A stretch of DNA of 64,000 bases from Cavia porcellus (GCF_034190915.1 NW_026947490.1:64035494-64099493); one strand, 5' to 3'. Shown: positions 48,225 to 59,397, counted from the stretch's first letter. Numbers and translations: made by a program. The notes: generated by a model not told the origin, from the sequence alone.

Positions 48225-48690
48225 ATGGAAGTGATACATGTACTTGGGAAAACAAGTTAAACACACACCTACCAAATCACCCAGCAATTCCACATCTAGA
48301 TACCTAGCCAAGAAAAATCAAAACATACATCCCACAAAGACACCCATGTTCACACAATAGCTCTAACATGAGAGCCTAAAGACGGAAAGACTTGACAGGT
48401 AATCAGCACATGAGTAGACAAGACACTGGCTGTCTACTTCTGTGGTACATTGGTACATGGTGAAAAAGAGGAATCAAGCTCAGAATCCTGCTGAGTAACC
48501 AATATCAAACAAGAAGAGGCTGTCCATGATGCTTCTATTAACACAAAGTTCTAGGAAAGGCAAAAAATAACTCATGGTAATAAAATCAGATCTGTGGCTG
48601 ATAGGGACAGAGGGTAGAGAAGATTGATTTTTCCATACACATTTCTGCATCATCTGACTTATTAGGATTAATTTTTTTTATTTAAAAACC
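48225..48690 (+). mobile_element. Old L1 (L1M-type) 3' end
   Basis: CCCAGCAATTCCACATCTAG, ATACCTAGCCAAGAAAAATC, CACACAATAGCTCTAACATG and GATCTGTGGCTGATAGGGAC follow the L1M 3' order again. Confidence 0.65.
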
Positions 48691-50764
48691 AACAAAATAA
48701 CACAAATTGAACACAAAGTATAAAGCTCAATAATCTTTCCATGTCTAATATTATAACAGTACATCCGGCATAGTTAACATCTCACTAAAAGTTCATGCTT
48801 CCACAGTTTATACAGTTTGACATTTCTCCCAGATGTGTCCAAATTTAATCATCACAAATATTTTAAAACATCAAGCAAAGACATCTGTGGATTCTGTTAT
48901 AATGCGATCAAGCACACGGGCACTTCCAGGGCAAGCCTTTCGTGGATTTCCATGAACATGGCCACACTAGAGAATGAGGTAAGCCAGGCACCAGGGCACA
49001 TTGAGAAGCAGGAACGGGAAGGGAAGTCCCGCCAGCCACGGAGCCTGGGCTCCTGTCTTAAGTAGGCATCATCTTGGAAGTTTTTCCTAGTGTGACATTT
49101 ACTCTTCAGAGCAACTAAAAAGGAGTATAAGGATGAAATTAAGGCTTAAAAGTGTCCATGATAAATAGGAGGCAACCATCTTTATCACTCTTTCCTCAAA
49201 GTAGAATTCTGCTGTTGGCTGAATGAGTTCCCCAAATCAAGAAGGGCTCAGTATTTCTGGTTTCCAGGAACTTAAGAAGGGAGAGAGATGGAGATTTGCT
49301 AATCACAGAACATAAAGTTTCAGTTAAGCAAGTTGTATACGCTCTAGAGATCCACAGTACAACATAGAAGATGCCAGTCATCAAACAAGTACTGCACACT
49401 TAAAACCACACTAAGAGGGCACATTTCAGGTGTTTTTTTTATAAAATTTTGTGAAAAATAAGCAGATTTTACACAAAAACATGCACATGAGGATCCACTC
49501 CTGCTATACAGATCAAAATGCTAACACGGTTCTTTCCAAGTGGTTAGGCTATGGTGCTATTTAGTTTTCCTCTTAGCTGCAATTTAAAGATGTTTCTGAA
49601 TCACATTTACTACTTTTGCTACATAAAATGCTAACAGAAGAAAAACAGGAATATAGAAAATGTGCATTGTTCACCCCAAGCTACTAGCAAAGGCCCAATT
49701 TCTCAATCATACAGTCTATCTTCAGCTGCTTATCTTATGAGGAGTTTCCCAAATTTTGTTTTTCAGAAAATTTATTATTCAATGAAAAATAGCTTTTGGG
49801 TCTCGTAAATTTGGAAGAAAAAAAAAAAAAAAACCAGGAGGAGAAGGAAAAGAACAAAGAGAGGGAAGGAGGACAGGTACAGTTTGACTACCGCCATCTT
49901 GGGCTTCTCTTCTCTTAAAGTAGGAGACCTCCCCCCAGATGGGAGGTGTGGTGTTTGTTCCTAAAAGCCTCCATACTACAGGCCAAGTTTTCCTCCGATC
50001 CTCCAAATATACACTATCCATTCCCATGTCCCCCTGCCTTGACTCAACAAGATTCCCTCCTTCCATTAAATTTTCTGACCAACTGAAGTTTAACTTACTC
50101 CCCCAAGGCTTCCCTAACTACTCCAACCCACACTTCTCTGTCCTGTCAGGAGGCCCAGAACAAACCAGCTAAGAACAAGGGCCTGAGAGCTAAACTGTTA
50201 GGGTCCAAAACCTTTACTTCAAAAGGAAAGGGCAAGACATACTTCCCCTCTTTCTTTTGCTAAGTTCAACTAAAAATGCTGAGTCTTATTTTTAAAAAAC
50301 AAGCATAAGAAGATGCTCAAGATAGAAGGGATTGGGAGGCTCGGGATCCAAGAGACCACATGGCAGTGGGCCCCTGGGTGTTCCTTCTGCCTCACGGATT
50401 CCAGATTTGGAGCTCAGAAAAGCGGCAATCCAAAAATGTCAAAGGGTGCAACAAAAACAGGCCCCACAAAAGCCTACTTTGTCTCTAGCCAAAACAGAAA
50501 CTTTCTGACATCCATCACTCAAATAACCAGCCAACCCCCCCCCACACACACACACACATGCAAACTGTGTCCCACTGCCATCCACATCAGCGAAGCCTGA
50601 GCAGGGAGCACCACACTGAAGCACATGAGCCCTGCATCATGGTGGTACCAAAGAAAGCCAATGAGGTAGCTGAGGCTTTTTTCCTGGTGGTCAATAACAA
50701 GGCCTTCCTCAACTGAGTTCTGATCACTCATCACAGAAAAATAAAAAGTTATGTTGACTCAAAA
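48691..50764. other. Intronic sequence
   Basis: No exon was recognised. It contains an A-run at 49816-49833 and a short CA run at 50541-50560. Confidence 0.35.
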
Positions 50765-51235
50765 CCTGTGCAGAGATATACAGCAGCTTTAATTTTAATA
50801 GCCCCAAACTGGAAAGAAAACCAAATATTCACGATGTGGCCCATCTATATCACAGGACACATCACAATGAAATGGAACAAATTACGATGCATACAGTCTG
50901 GATGGGTCTCCAGAGAATGGGGGGTGAAAAACAAAACTGAAAAAGGTGACATACCATATGATTCCACTTATGAAATGATGATTACAGAAATGGAGAACAG
51001 AGGTTAAGTGGGAGTGGAAACAGAAGGGTTTGCTGCTAAAGGGCAGCATGAGGGATCCTGGAAGCTTCTGTGTCTCGATTTTATGTCAATGTCAGTACCT
51101 TGGCAAGGCGCATTTCATACTACAGTTCTGCAAGATGTCAGGGGTAGGGGAATCTTGCTAAAGGGTCCTTGGGACACCCTGCCTTATTTCTTACAGCTTA
51201 ATGTGCATCTATAATAATCTTAAAATGAAATGTTT
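50765..51235 (+). mobile_element. Old L1 (L1M-type) 3' end
   Basis: TAATAGCCCCAAACTGGAAA, CCATATGATTCCACTTATGA and GTAGGGGAATCTTGCTAAAG then CTTAATGTGCATCTATAAT are ordered L1M 3' landmarks. Confidence 0.65.
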
Positions 51236-51679
51236 CCTTTGAGGAATCCAGCTCTGTGTGGATTTGGCTAAATTATTCACCCTTCTTATGTCTCAGCTTT
51301 TGAGGAGCAAAATACAAATATAATAGTAAGGACACTCACCTCACAACTCATAACACTGGTGAGATCGAACACTTTACTAGAAGCCCGTAAACAAAACTAA
51401 GGAGATAGTATGTTAAAAATCTTAGCCATTAATGTTTCAGTGAATAACTCAAAAGCTTTCACTACATGCCAATAAAAACATCTATATGTCAATAATCAAT
51501 GGGCTTCTTCAAAAACAGACATCATATCTTGGGAGGTAACGTCAGAGCAGCAAGAATGCAGACTTTGAAGAAGAGTGAGGAGCATTTAAACATTGGCACT
51601 GACATCAACCTTGTTCTATATCCTTGTAAAATTTATTTTGCCTCTCTAACAGTAAACACAGTTAACATCAGTCTCCCAA
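51236..51679. other. Intronic sequence
   Basis: Nothing recognised. Confidence 0.35.
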
Positions 51680-52015
51680 AGGGTTATGTTATGATTTGGG
51701 TAACTCTCCCTAGGGGTCCATGTCTTGGTCTTCATGGTGGCACTATCGGCAGGCAAGGAGCCCAGTGGAGGATGCTTACACGTGACCTGAAGGGGACTGT
51801 GGTACCCTAAGCTCTTCTTTTCTGCTTCCTAGCTTATAAGGTAAGCAATTTGTGTTCCCTGACACACCCTCCTTCCACAGTGCACTGTCTCATCAGAAGC
51901 CCAAAACAGTGGGACCAAATTTCAAAAACTGGGACCCAAAATAAACCCTTCCCCTTTAGAAGTTAATTATCTCAGGTATTTCATTATAATGACATGAAGC
52001 TGCCTAATATAGATC
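51680..52015 (+). mobile_element. ERVL-MaLR-like solo LTR
   Basis: Contains TTTTCTGCTTCCTAGCTTAT, GACCCAAAATAAACCCTTCC then TTATCTCAGGTATTTCATTA, the 3' series of the family including AATAAA. Confidence 0.55.
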
Positions 52016-52562
52016 AGGAGGATAAAGATGATACATGTAAATGGTTGGCATATAGCAAATAATCAATGGATAAACACTATTACTATTTTTTATGTATTCT
52101 CTTTAATGTCATTTCTTCCCATATGAATTAAATTTTTTTAGAAGAGTCTCTTTTTTTTAGTTCATGAATCCCTCTAAAAACCAAGCATAAAGCAATGCAT
52201 TAAATACTTGCTGAAAACACAGTCTGGCAGTACTTAGTAAAACTGAATATGTGTACGCTTCTCCTCAATATACGGTCCTAAATGGTGCCTAAAGGGGTAG
52301 ATAAAGGAGGGTCATCCAGAACCTGTGTGCAGGTTGGAGTGAATGCAACACAGATGTCCATCACTGGGAGATGAAGAGGAAAATACAGTGGAAACAGCTG
52401 AAACAATGAACTAGAATGAAATAGAGCAGCACGGTCTAATGTCAGCAATAATGCGAACCAAACATGGTGCACAACTGAATGGAATCTGTGGACTACTACT
52501 CATATAAATTAAAAACACGAATGTGAAATAGCAATAATGCATACTTCAAAACGCCAAAAAAG
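52016..52562. other. Intronic sequence, possibly part of an old L1
   Basis: The stretch 52310-52480 (CACAGATGTCCATCACTGGG) resembles the ancient L1 3' region but too weakly to call. Confidence 0.3.
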
Positions 52563-52640
52563 AAGTTGGGAATGTAGAATGTTGGACTGGCATGCTTCAG
52601 GCCTTGAGTTCCACCACAGCACCAGAGAACAAAAAAAGGT
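52563..52640 (+). mobile_element. ID-type SINE (old)
   Basis: AGTTGGGAATGTAGAATGTT...TGCTTCAGGCCTTGAGTTCC then ACCACAGCACCAG is a degraded ID body. Confidence 0.55.
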
Positions 52641-52784
52641 GAAGAATCTTGAATGCTATCACTAGAAAGAAATGAAAAAGGCAGGAGAAGACACATATAT
52701 TTAGTATAATTTAAACATTATACAATGTATCCATTGGAACCCAATGTATCCATGTATCAGAACATCAGAGCACACCAGTATTAG

Positions 52785-53115
52785 CCAGCTTTCCTTTTGC
52801 TATGACAAACTACTTGATACCCACAAACTAAAGAAAGAGTTATTTCTGGCTCACAGTTTTAGATGGTTCAGCCTACGATCTGTTGGATCCAAGGCAGAAA
52901 CCACATGGTAGAAAGGTAGCTGGAGCAAAACTGCTCGCTTCATGGCAATCAGGAAGCAGAGCACAGAAGAGCCCAAGCAAGAGACGCACCTGCCAATGGT
53001 TCCCTCTGTGACCCACCTCCAACAGGCCACGACCCCTAAAGGAAACATCTAGGAGCATCAGTGAGATGCCCCCCATCCCATCACCTTCCAGGAATCTTTC
53101 AATTCAGTGAAGTTG
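52785..53115 (-). mobile_element. ERVL-MaLR-like solo LTR
   Basis: The + strand starts AGCCAGCTTTCCTTTTGCTA then GACAAACTACTTGATACCC, with GGCTCACAGTTTTAGATGGT, GGAGCAAAACTGCTCGCTTC and CAGGAAGCAGAGCAC, the reverse complement of the family. Confidence 0.65.
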
Positions 53116-55849
53116 ACAATTAAACTTAGCAGTCATAATACCTTAGCAGTATGTAAAATTCTGTGTTTTTATGTATCGGTTAAAAATAAATACAATCTAA
53201 ATATTTTAAAAATCTCAGGCAAGCATTGCAACCCTGGATCTACTCTCACAGTCAGCCTAATATTTACTAAACTGTTCAGAGCAGCCGGATGGATTTCAGT
53301 GACCTGCACCACAGAGACGCCTGCAGCCGCCAGACTGTAGACCGCAAGGGTTAAAGCATAGCACTGGACAGTCATCCAGGTCATGTCAGAATGTGTCAGG
53401 TTCTAGAGATTTCATTTTACAACAGGATGTTTAATGATTGAGAAGTGTATCTCTTTTCTTTCACTAGAAAATTATGCACTTGGTAGTCAACAATTCCTTT
53501 TTTCATAAACACAAATCACTGATTTATGAGTTTCTTTTCAGAGTTTTGTGTAATTCCAATAAAGTCTATAGAAATGATGTCAATGTTAACAAACCCACAA
53601 ATGTGCATACATGCATGCCCTTATATACACAAACACTACAACATAAAAAAATTCAGGAGGGTGTCTGGGTATTCAAAGACACAGGTCAAGCTCATGGTGA
53701 CAGATTTTACTGAGCAGAGAAACACAGGGCCATGGATGATCAGGATAAAAAGCAGCTGAGAAGAGCCCTGCATTTCCTGCTTATCACAACCCAGGGGTGG
53801 GGACAGAATTAAGTCATGTCTCACCACCTAAGCCCCGGATAAATGAGGATTAATACAAAATAAGTAATTAGGTCAATACTGACAACATTCTACCCTAGAC
53901 CTTGCTGGAGAAACAGAAGTTTCAAAAGACAAGTTAGAATTGACATTTCAAAAGAAATACAGAAACATTGCTCTAATCCAATTACTGGTGTTACATAACA
54001 AAATGAATGATCTAGAAATGTATTACTGCATGTTTCATTTTGAAAAGGCACCATCAGGGTTTCGAGGATTCCGTCCGTAGAAAGCACTGTGGCACATGCA
54101 TTTTTTCTCATTTCTGTCTTTTGTGACTGTTCAATATTTGTATCACTAATGAATCAGAGACATGCAGAGTGGAGGAACAGAAATAATCCTGTAGGTTTTT
54201 CTGCAACTAAAAAGCTGAAGTAAGGCTCTGCTCACAAGGAATCTCAACATTTGGTCCCAGGGCCACAAAACAGATGCAGGCAGGATGGGAAATTACATCT
54301 CTCTTTAGATAGTTCTCCCAGAAACAGAAAATGTGAATTTCCACACCTTGGGTCCCTCTTTTTCTGGCCATTATATCCTCCACATCTGCCTGTCACACAA
54401 GTATGGCTCATTGTCCTAATCCAACAAAAGGCCACTGCAAACCAACAGATTCCGGGGAAGCGTAGAGACCATGGTGATGGTGACAGGTAATATTTAACAT
54501 GAGAGATGCCAAAGTCAACAGAGGCAACTGCTGGGTGAAGAGATGACCAGTGGTTTTTCCTCTTCTTGCTGATGTATTTTTCATAATTTGTGTTCTATGA
54601 ACCAAAATGTTGGGTTATTGTGAAGAAAATATTTTTTAAACAAAAGCATCAGTTAGTCAGGGGAAACATTAACAATTCTGTTTCCTTTAATGAGCTAGTA
54701 ATTTTACTGAAGAGCTTAATTATACTGCAAAGTTTCAATGCATTGGCAGCTAATAACTTTATTTCAGATCGTATCAGCTCTATGTGTCCCTGAGGAAAGA
54801 AACCTACCACCCACCTTGCTTAAAAAGTGCTTGTGCTAAAATGCTTAGTTGATTATAATAGTCCTTAAACTCTGAGGACCAAATAGGAACACACTCAGAA
54901 AAGGCAATCCCAAGGTTCTACTTCCTGCCCACCAGGTTCCCTTGCCCTGGCCAAATATGCCATTTGCCAAACAAAGATCCCTGAATTACATGCCAGATAG
55001 CTTGGAGGACACTTGGGCAGGCTCAGGAGGCAGAACCTGAGCTCCCACCCTGTCTCTTCTGCTCCCTAGCTCTTGTAGATATTTGCTTCTGTCCCTTGGG
55101 TTTTTCTGGGCAGTTGGTAAAATATAGAAGCTACTTCGATAACTGACTTCTGGATCAAATGAGCTAACTTTTGTAAGAGCATTAGAATTTGCAGCACTAT
55201 TACAAAGGATGATCAAAATATTCAGTGAATATTTAAAACAATTAGAGTAAAAGACACATTGCTATTAATCCCCTCAAAATACTTATCCTATGGTTCTTAG
55301 CACTTTCTGAAGCAGAACTCTGCAATATATTAAACGATGAATATTACAAAATAAGGAACACATGCAAAATGAAACGTTCTACATTTTCAATTATATACAA
55401 AAGAGATCCATATGGTTGGATCTGTCCAATTTAAATGTGTATATAACGTCAACCCATGTTTAACATTTTTCTCAATGGTATGGATTCAATTTGCATATAA
55501 CATTTACTGAACACTTGATGCATACAGAGCTTTGTTATAAATGCTTGTAAGTATTAATTCAACTTTCATAAGCCAGTAAAGTACCATCATCACATCCATC
55601 ATATCGATGACGGTTCTGAGACACACAGGGGTCAGGTATACTGCTGGTAGTGACAGGGCGGCTCGGTGGAGAAGCTGGTATGAGAACAAGCCATCTGGCT
55701 ACGCTCAGCCGCCCCTATATGGCCCACTGTCATTTCCAGACATCTCCCCACAGCCTCACGTTGTGACAGGTGAGGATTCAGAGGTGGCTTGGTCTAGGCG
55801 CTATGCATGTGGAGTGTGTGTGTGTGAATATGGGTTGTGTGATAACTAA
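53116..55849. other. Intronic sequence
   Basis: No exon or repeat family was recognised. Open frames are short. Confidence 0.35.
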
Positions 55850-56020
55850 ATTAGTCCACTGATCCACCACAAACTGTTTCTCCTCTGCCATCTACTGCAT
55901 TGGAGCCAGCTGACTATGGACTGAAATCTCTATGAATTATGATCTGAATTAAATCTTTTCTCCTTTAACTTGTGGGTGTTGGATATTTTGGCCCAGAAAC
56001 AAAAAAGTAACTAAGATGCC
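55850..56020 (+). mobile_element. ERVL-MaLR-like LTR, 3' half
   Basis: GGAGCCAGCTGACTATGGAC, TGAAATCTCTATGAATTATG and GGTGTTGGATATTTTGGCCC match the 3' half of the family. Confidence 0.55.
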
Positions 56021-56388
56021 TCCCTTCGGTTAAAAAAATAATAATAAAGTCAGAAACTATGAGATGGGAGAGCTATAAATTAGCACCAATTATGTGTGTG
56101 GAAGGGTGAAATCCTGAAGGATATTGACTAAAAAGCACAAACTGGCAAAAGTGGTACTGTGCTCCTTAGAACATTTTAACACCTAATCTAGAGCTAGCAG
56201 AAGAAAGGTCGCCCTGTACATCTGCTGGAAAGGTTGGCTCATGGTCAAGGGACCCCTAGGTTTTAGCTCCAGGAATAGGATAAAACTGACATGAGAAAAA
56301 GGCCAGCGGGGGTGTGAGGCAGGACAAAGTGAGAGAGAACACAGAGCTCTGAGTCACAGCACCAAGACCCCCTGCCCACTGGTCAAGT
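56021..56388. other. Intronic flank of the provirus
   Basis: No feature recognised. Confidence 0.4.
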
Positions 56389-56394
56389 CCTGTC
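56389..56394. repeat. Proviral target-site duplication, left
   Basis: CCTGTC directly before the 5' LTR, repeated at 59398-59403. Confidence 0.9.
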
Positions 56395-56610
56395 TGTTGG
56401 GAGCCGCGTCTGTGATAGCTCGCCTTGCGCGGCGGACGTGCAGCCTGTGGTAAAGAGCAAAGCCTGAGGTAGATTACCCCTCCCATCGAATATGTTAGTT
56501 TCCTGCTTACCGCGTAAACAACCCGCTCAACAATATAGTCTGCCTGGCACCTGATGATGTTAGCCAATCAGCTTGCCTTGCTTACTTTAACATGATTGGA
56601 CACTGTACCC

Positions 56611-56620
56611 GTATATATAC
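56611..56620 (+). promoter_or_regulatory. LTR TATA box
   Basis: GTATATATAC about 190 bases before AATAAA, with CCAAT motifs 12-50 bases upstream. The placement fits a retroviral U3 promoter, directing transcription away from CAMK1D sense. Confidence 0.75.
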
Positions 56621-56669
56621 CGGTGCCACCCCTGGGCGGAAGAAGAAGCCAGGTAGAAGCCTGGAAGTA

Positions 56670-56765
56670 GAAGCCCAGAAGGAGCCGCGGAGAGCGGACC
56701 GGTAGAGGCTTCGGAGCGAAGCCCGGAAGGAGCCGCGGGGAGCGGACCAGAGGAGGCTTCGGCTG
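56670..56765 (+). repeat. 48-bp tandem duplication within the LTR
   Basis: Two copies of a unit starting GAAGCCC(A/G)GAAGGAGCCG and containing GAGCGGACC and GAGGCTTCGG, starting at 56670 and 56718. The same duplication is in the 3' LTR (59193-59288), so it predates this insertion. Confidence 0.85.
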
Positions 56766-56876
56766 GGAGCGATCCCAGGGCAGGCTGTACGGAGAAGGAA
56801 AATAAAAAGAAAAGGTTGTCCACTACCAGACTTTGTCGTGTGTCCTTCCTGTCGGCCGGGAGCGGACATCGACATT

Positions 56877-56894
56877 TGGAGGCCCGCCCGGGGA
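56877..56894 (+). other. Putative primer binding site
   Basis: TGGAGGCCCGCCCGGGGA starts two bases after the 5' LTR, where a tRNA primer site is expected. The first nine bases equal the complement of some tRNA-Thr 3' ends, but the rest fits poorly. It is not the Lys or Phe site usual for betaretroviruses and IAP. Primer identity is unresolved. Confidence 0.5.
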
Positions 56895-56948
56895 CTGATC
56901 ACCCCCGAGACGTGGAAGTGGACAACGCTCCAGTACAGAGCTGCGAGA

Positions 56949-56957
56949 CAGGTGAGT
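56949..56957 (+). promoter_or_regulatory. Leader splice-donor consensus
   Basis: CAG|GTGAGT in the leader between the primer site and gag, a full consensus donor of the kind retroviruses use for subgenomic RNAs. Confidence 0.55.
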
Positions 56958-57073
56958 TGGGGATAAGCCTGGGCTCTGGGTGGCGCGCACCTACAGGGCT
57001 TTTAGACTCCCCTCAGGCTCACGCGTAAGTGGCGGATTCCTTGGGCCTCACGCGGTGAGTAACATATTAAAAG

Positions 57074-57925
57074 ATGGGAAACATGTTAGGTAGCAACACT
57101 AAGAGCGAGGGTGGTTGTGGAGAAAGCTCTCAAGAGCTTACAAAAGTACGCAGGGTATCTGAGCAGGCCCAGTCAGGGAGCTCCCGAGAGGGGCCCGTCA
57201 AGGGGAACAAGGATGCTAAGGAGGAGGACGGGGCTCTAGCCTCGGAGTCGTCTGACTCCGAGGACGAGGGAAAGTTGAATGGCAAGGAGGCCAAAGAGAC
57301 CAGCTGTCAGGAGCCTAAATCGCTCAATAAGGAGTCGCAGGGTTCTTTTCCAGCGTTGCCCCGCGAATTGCGCTCTGCTCAACCTGGTCTGCGGAGGAGT
57401 AGAGAGCTCCTGAGCGCTCCCCGGCGCGAGAGGGAGGCGATCCCTCGCCACGAGGCGGCCGCCTGGGAGCTCCCTCCCCTTTCGCCAGAACAGGAAGTGA
57501 TGCACGGGCCCCCATTTTCCGCCCAATCACGGCCGCTGTCTTATGCTCCGCCGCCGGCGGGTCGGTATTTTTACAGGCGGCTTTGGCAGGGGGGACGCTT
57601 GTCTCATGAGGTACATCCACCTGGGATAGATAGTGGCCCCTACGGGATATTTCCTGTACAAGTAGCTATGGGCCAGGGACGCAATGTATGGGAGCCTTTT
57701 GAGATAAAGCAGATTAGAGAACTTAAAAATGCAGTTACAACCTTTGGGCCGACTGCGCCTTACACCATTGCCATGCTGGAGAATCTGTCTTCTGGGCCCC
57801 TCACCCCCGCGGACTGGATTCAGCTGGCAAAGGCGTGTCTGCCCTCGGGCAGTTACCTGGATTGGCGAGCCTGGTACACAGAGTTCTCTGCAGAGCAGGC
57901 TGAGAAAAACGCCGGTCGAGGAAAT
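57074..57925 (+). pseudogene. gag: Partial gag (matrix to N-terminal capsid), truncated by SINE
   Basis: Gag builds the retroviral core. The frame opens at ATG 57074 (context AAGATGG) and runs about 284 codons without interruption before entering the SINE, where it stops at 57953-57955. The N-terminus MGNMLGSN has Met-Gly, compatible with but not proof of N-myristoylation. Residues about 30-150 are charged and Pro-rich, matrix and linker-like. From about residue 196 the sequence GIFPVQV, then LKNAVTTFGPTAPYT and LTPADWIQLAKACLPSG, is the N-terminal capsid domain of betaretroviral/IAP type. The capsid C-terminal domain with its major homology region and the nucleocapsid zinc knuckles are missing. 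Codons are GC-rich compared with the flanking intron. Confidence 0.9.
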
Positions 57926-58074
57926 GGGAGCTGGGGATTTAGCTTAGCGGCATAAGCGCCTGCCTTGTAAGCAGGCAATCACCAGTTCGATCCCTGGTAC
58001 CACTAAAAAAAAAAAAAAAAAAAAAAAAAAAACGAAAAAGATAAAAATAAAAAATAAAAAATAAAAAACAAAAA
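57926..58074 (+). mobile_element. ID-type SINE at the gag/pol deletion junction
   Basis: CTGGGGATTTAGCTTAGCGG...CAGTTCGATCCCTGGTACCA is a complete young-subtype ID body, followed by a 28-A run (58005-58032) and an A-rich tail with AAAAAT units to 58074. It is in the same orientation as the provirus. Gag sequence lies directly on its left and pol sequence directly on its right, and no target duplication flanks it. Confidence 0.93.
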
Positions 58075-58080
58075 GGGGGA

Positions 58081-58413
58081 GTAGGCCAAGGCCTGGCCCC
58101 AAAGGCACGATTATCCATGGCACTATTCACACACAATTTTTTAAATTTAAATAATGATAATCGCTCCCCAGCTGTGGAGCACTGCAACCCTTCCCCCAAC
58201 CATAAAGGGTGGGTGAAGTGGAAAGATGTCCTGACAGGACAATGGATGGGCCCGGATCCAGTGGTCAGCTGGAACCGAGGCGCGGTTTGTGTTTTCCCAC
58301 AGGAACCGGGACGAGAACCACTGTGGATACCGGAGAGACTGACACGGGCAACAAAGCCCTCGACTGAAGATCAGACCTGCCCTACTGGAGATCCATCACA
58401 GACCAACCAATAA
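58081..58413 (+). pseudogene. pol: 3' end of pol (integrase C-terminus)
   Basis: Integrase inserts retroviral DNA. The frame is open from directly after the SINE tail and ends at TAA 58411-58413. LSMALFTHNFLNLNNDN followed by the DNA-binding C-terminal domain (WKDVLTGQWMGPDPV, CVFPQ, PLWIPERL) matches betaretroviral integrases. The zinc-binding and catalytic core domains are absent, as are reverse transcriptase and protease. It is in a different reading frame from gag, so no fusion protein results. Confidence 0.9.
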
Positions 58414-58899
58414 GATGAATAGAAATAGCGGTAGCCCGAAATGGACAAGAAGATCCTCAGGCATGTGCATGGCTTGCTCAATTGGCCCACGACCGAGTCT
58501 AGATATGGCGGGCATCCCTCATTCTCCTCCATAAGGTGACAATACACAGCAGGGTAGGTGAGTCAATGACGGGTAAGAGCGTGCCTCCCCAGCACGACTC
58601 GACCTAAGCCAGGCCCTACCCCATCCTGCACGTAAGCCGCTGGACTGTTAGATGCTGCCCAGGTCTAAATTTCTCTCCGAGGGGATTTCTTTACGGAGAG
58701 GAAATGAGTGCAAGCTTGTGTGCATCCAGGTTCCGTCCAGTTTGTGCCTGGCCCTAGAAAAAGGACGAGGGCCTCAGGGCCTTGGCAGACCATGGCATGG
58801 CCAACCAGGGTCTAAGCCAAGGACCTACGGTGGACCTACACATAGGGCATAAGCCTCTGCACCCAGTCCAGGAAGGGCTACGATGCGCACATTCATAAA
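58414..58899 (+). other. Non-coding tail between pol and 3' LTR
   Basis: About 490 bases with no open frame resembling envelope. Its length and position fit an env-less IAP-type element, although loss of an older env cannot be excluded. Confidence 0.55.
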
Positions 58900-58917
58900 A
58901 AATAAAATAGGGGGAGA
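58900..58917 (+). other. Polypurine tract
   Basis: AAATAAAATAGGGGGAGA directly before the 3' LTR, the expected plus-strand primer. Confidence 0.85.
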
Positions 58918-59397
58918 TGTTGGGAGCCGCGTCTGTGATAGCTCGCCTTGCGCGGCGGACGTGCGGCCTGTGGTAAAGAGCAAAGCCTGAGGTAGATTAC
59001 CCCTCCCATCGAATATGTTAGTTTCCTGCTTACCGCGTAAACAACCCGCTCAACAATATAGTCTGCCTGGCAACTGATGATGTTAGCCAATCAGCTTGCC
59101 TTGCTTACTTTAACATGATTGGACACTGTACCCGTATATATACCGGTGCCACCCCTGGGCGGAAGAAGAAGCCAGGTAGAAGCCTGGAAGTAGAAGCCCA
59201 GAAGGAGCCGCGGAGAGCGGACCGGTAGAGGCTTCGGAGCGAAGCCCGGAAGGAGCCGCGGGGAGCGGACCAGAGGAGGCTTCGGCTGGGAGCGATCCCA
59301 GGGCAGGCTGTACGGAGAAGGAAAATAAAAAGAAAAGGTTGTCCACTACCAGACTTTGTCGTGTGTCCTTCCTGCCGGCCGGGAGCGGACATCGACA
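58918..59397 (+). repeat. 3' LTR of the provirus
   Basis: 480 bases, TG...CA, identical to the 5' LTR except at 58965 (G), 59073 (A) and 59375 (C). It carries the same CCAAT, TATA (59134-59143) and AATAAA (59324-59329). Confidence 0.97.

Larger units (their letters stand above)
56395..56874 (+). repeat. 5' LTR of the provirus
   Basis: It starts TGTTGGGAGCCGCG and ends CATCGACA (TG...CA). Promoter-like elements are a CCAAT box (56564-56568), an inverted CCAAT (ATTGG, 56595-56599), and a TATA box GTATATATAC (56611-56620). AATAAA at 56801-56806 is the polyadenylation signal. A 48-bp tandem repeat lies at 56670-56765. It differs from the 3' LTR at 56442 (A/G), 56550 (C/A) and 56852 (T/C) only, and has no length difference. 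Confidence 0.97.

Noticed and set aside
58414..58899. Possible envelope remnant
   Set aside because: Frames are short and nothing resembles a surface or transmembrane envelope protein, so it is described as a non-coding tail.
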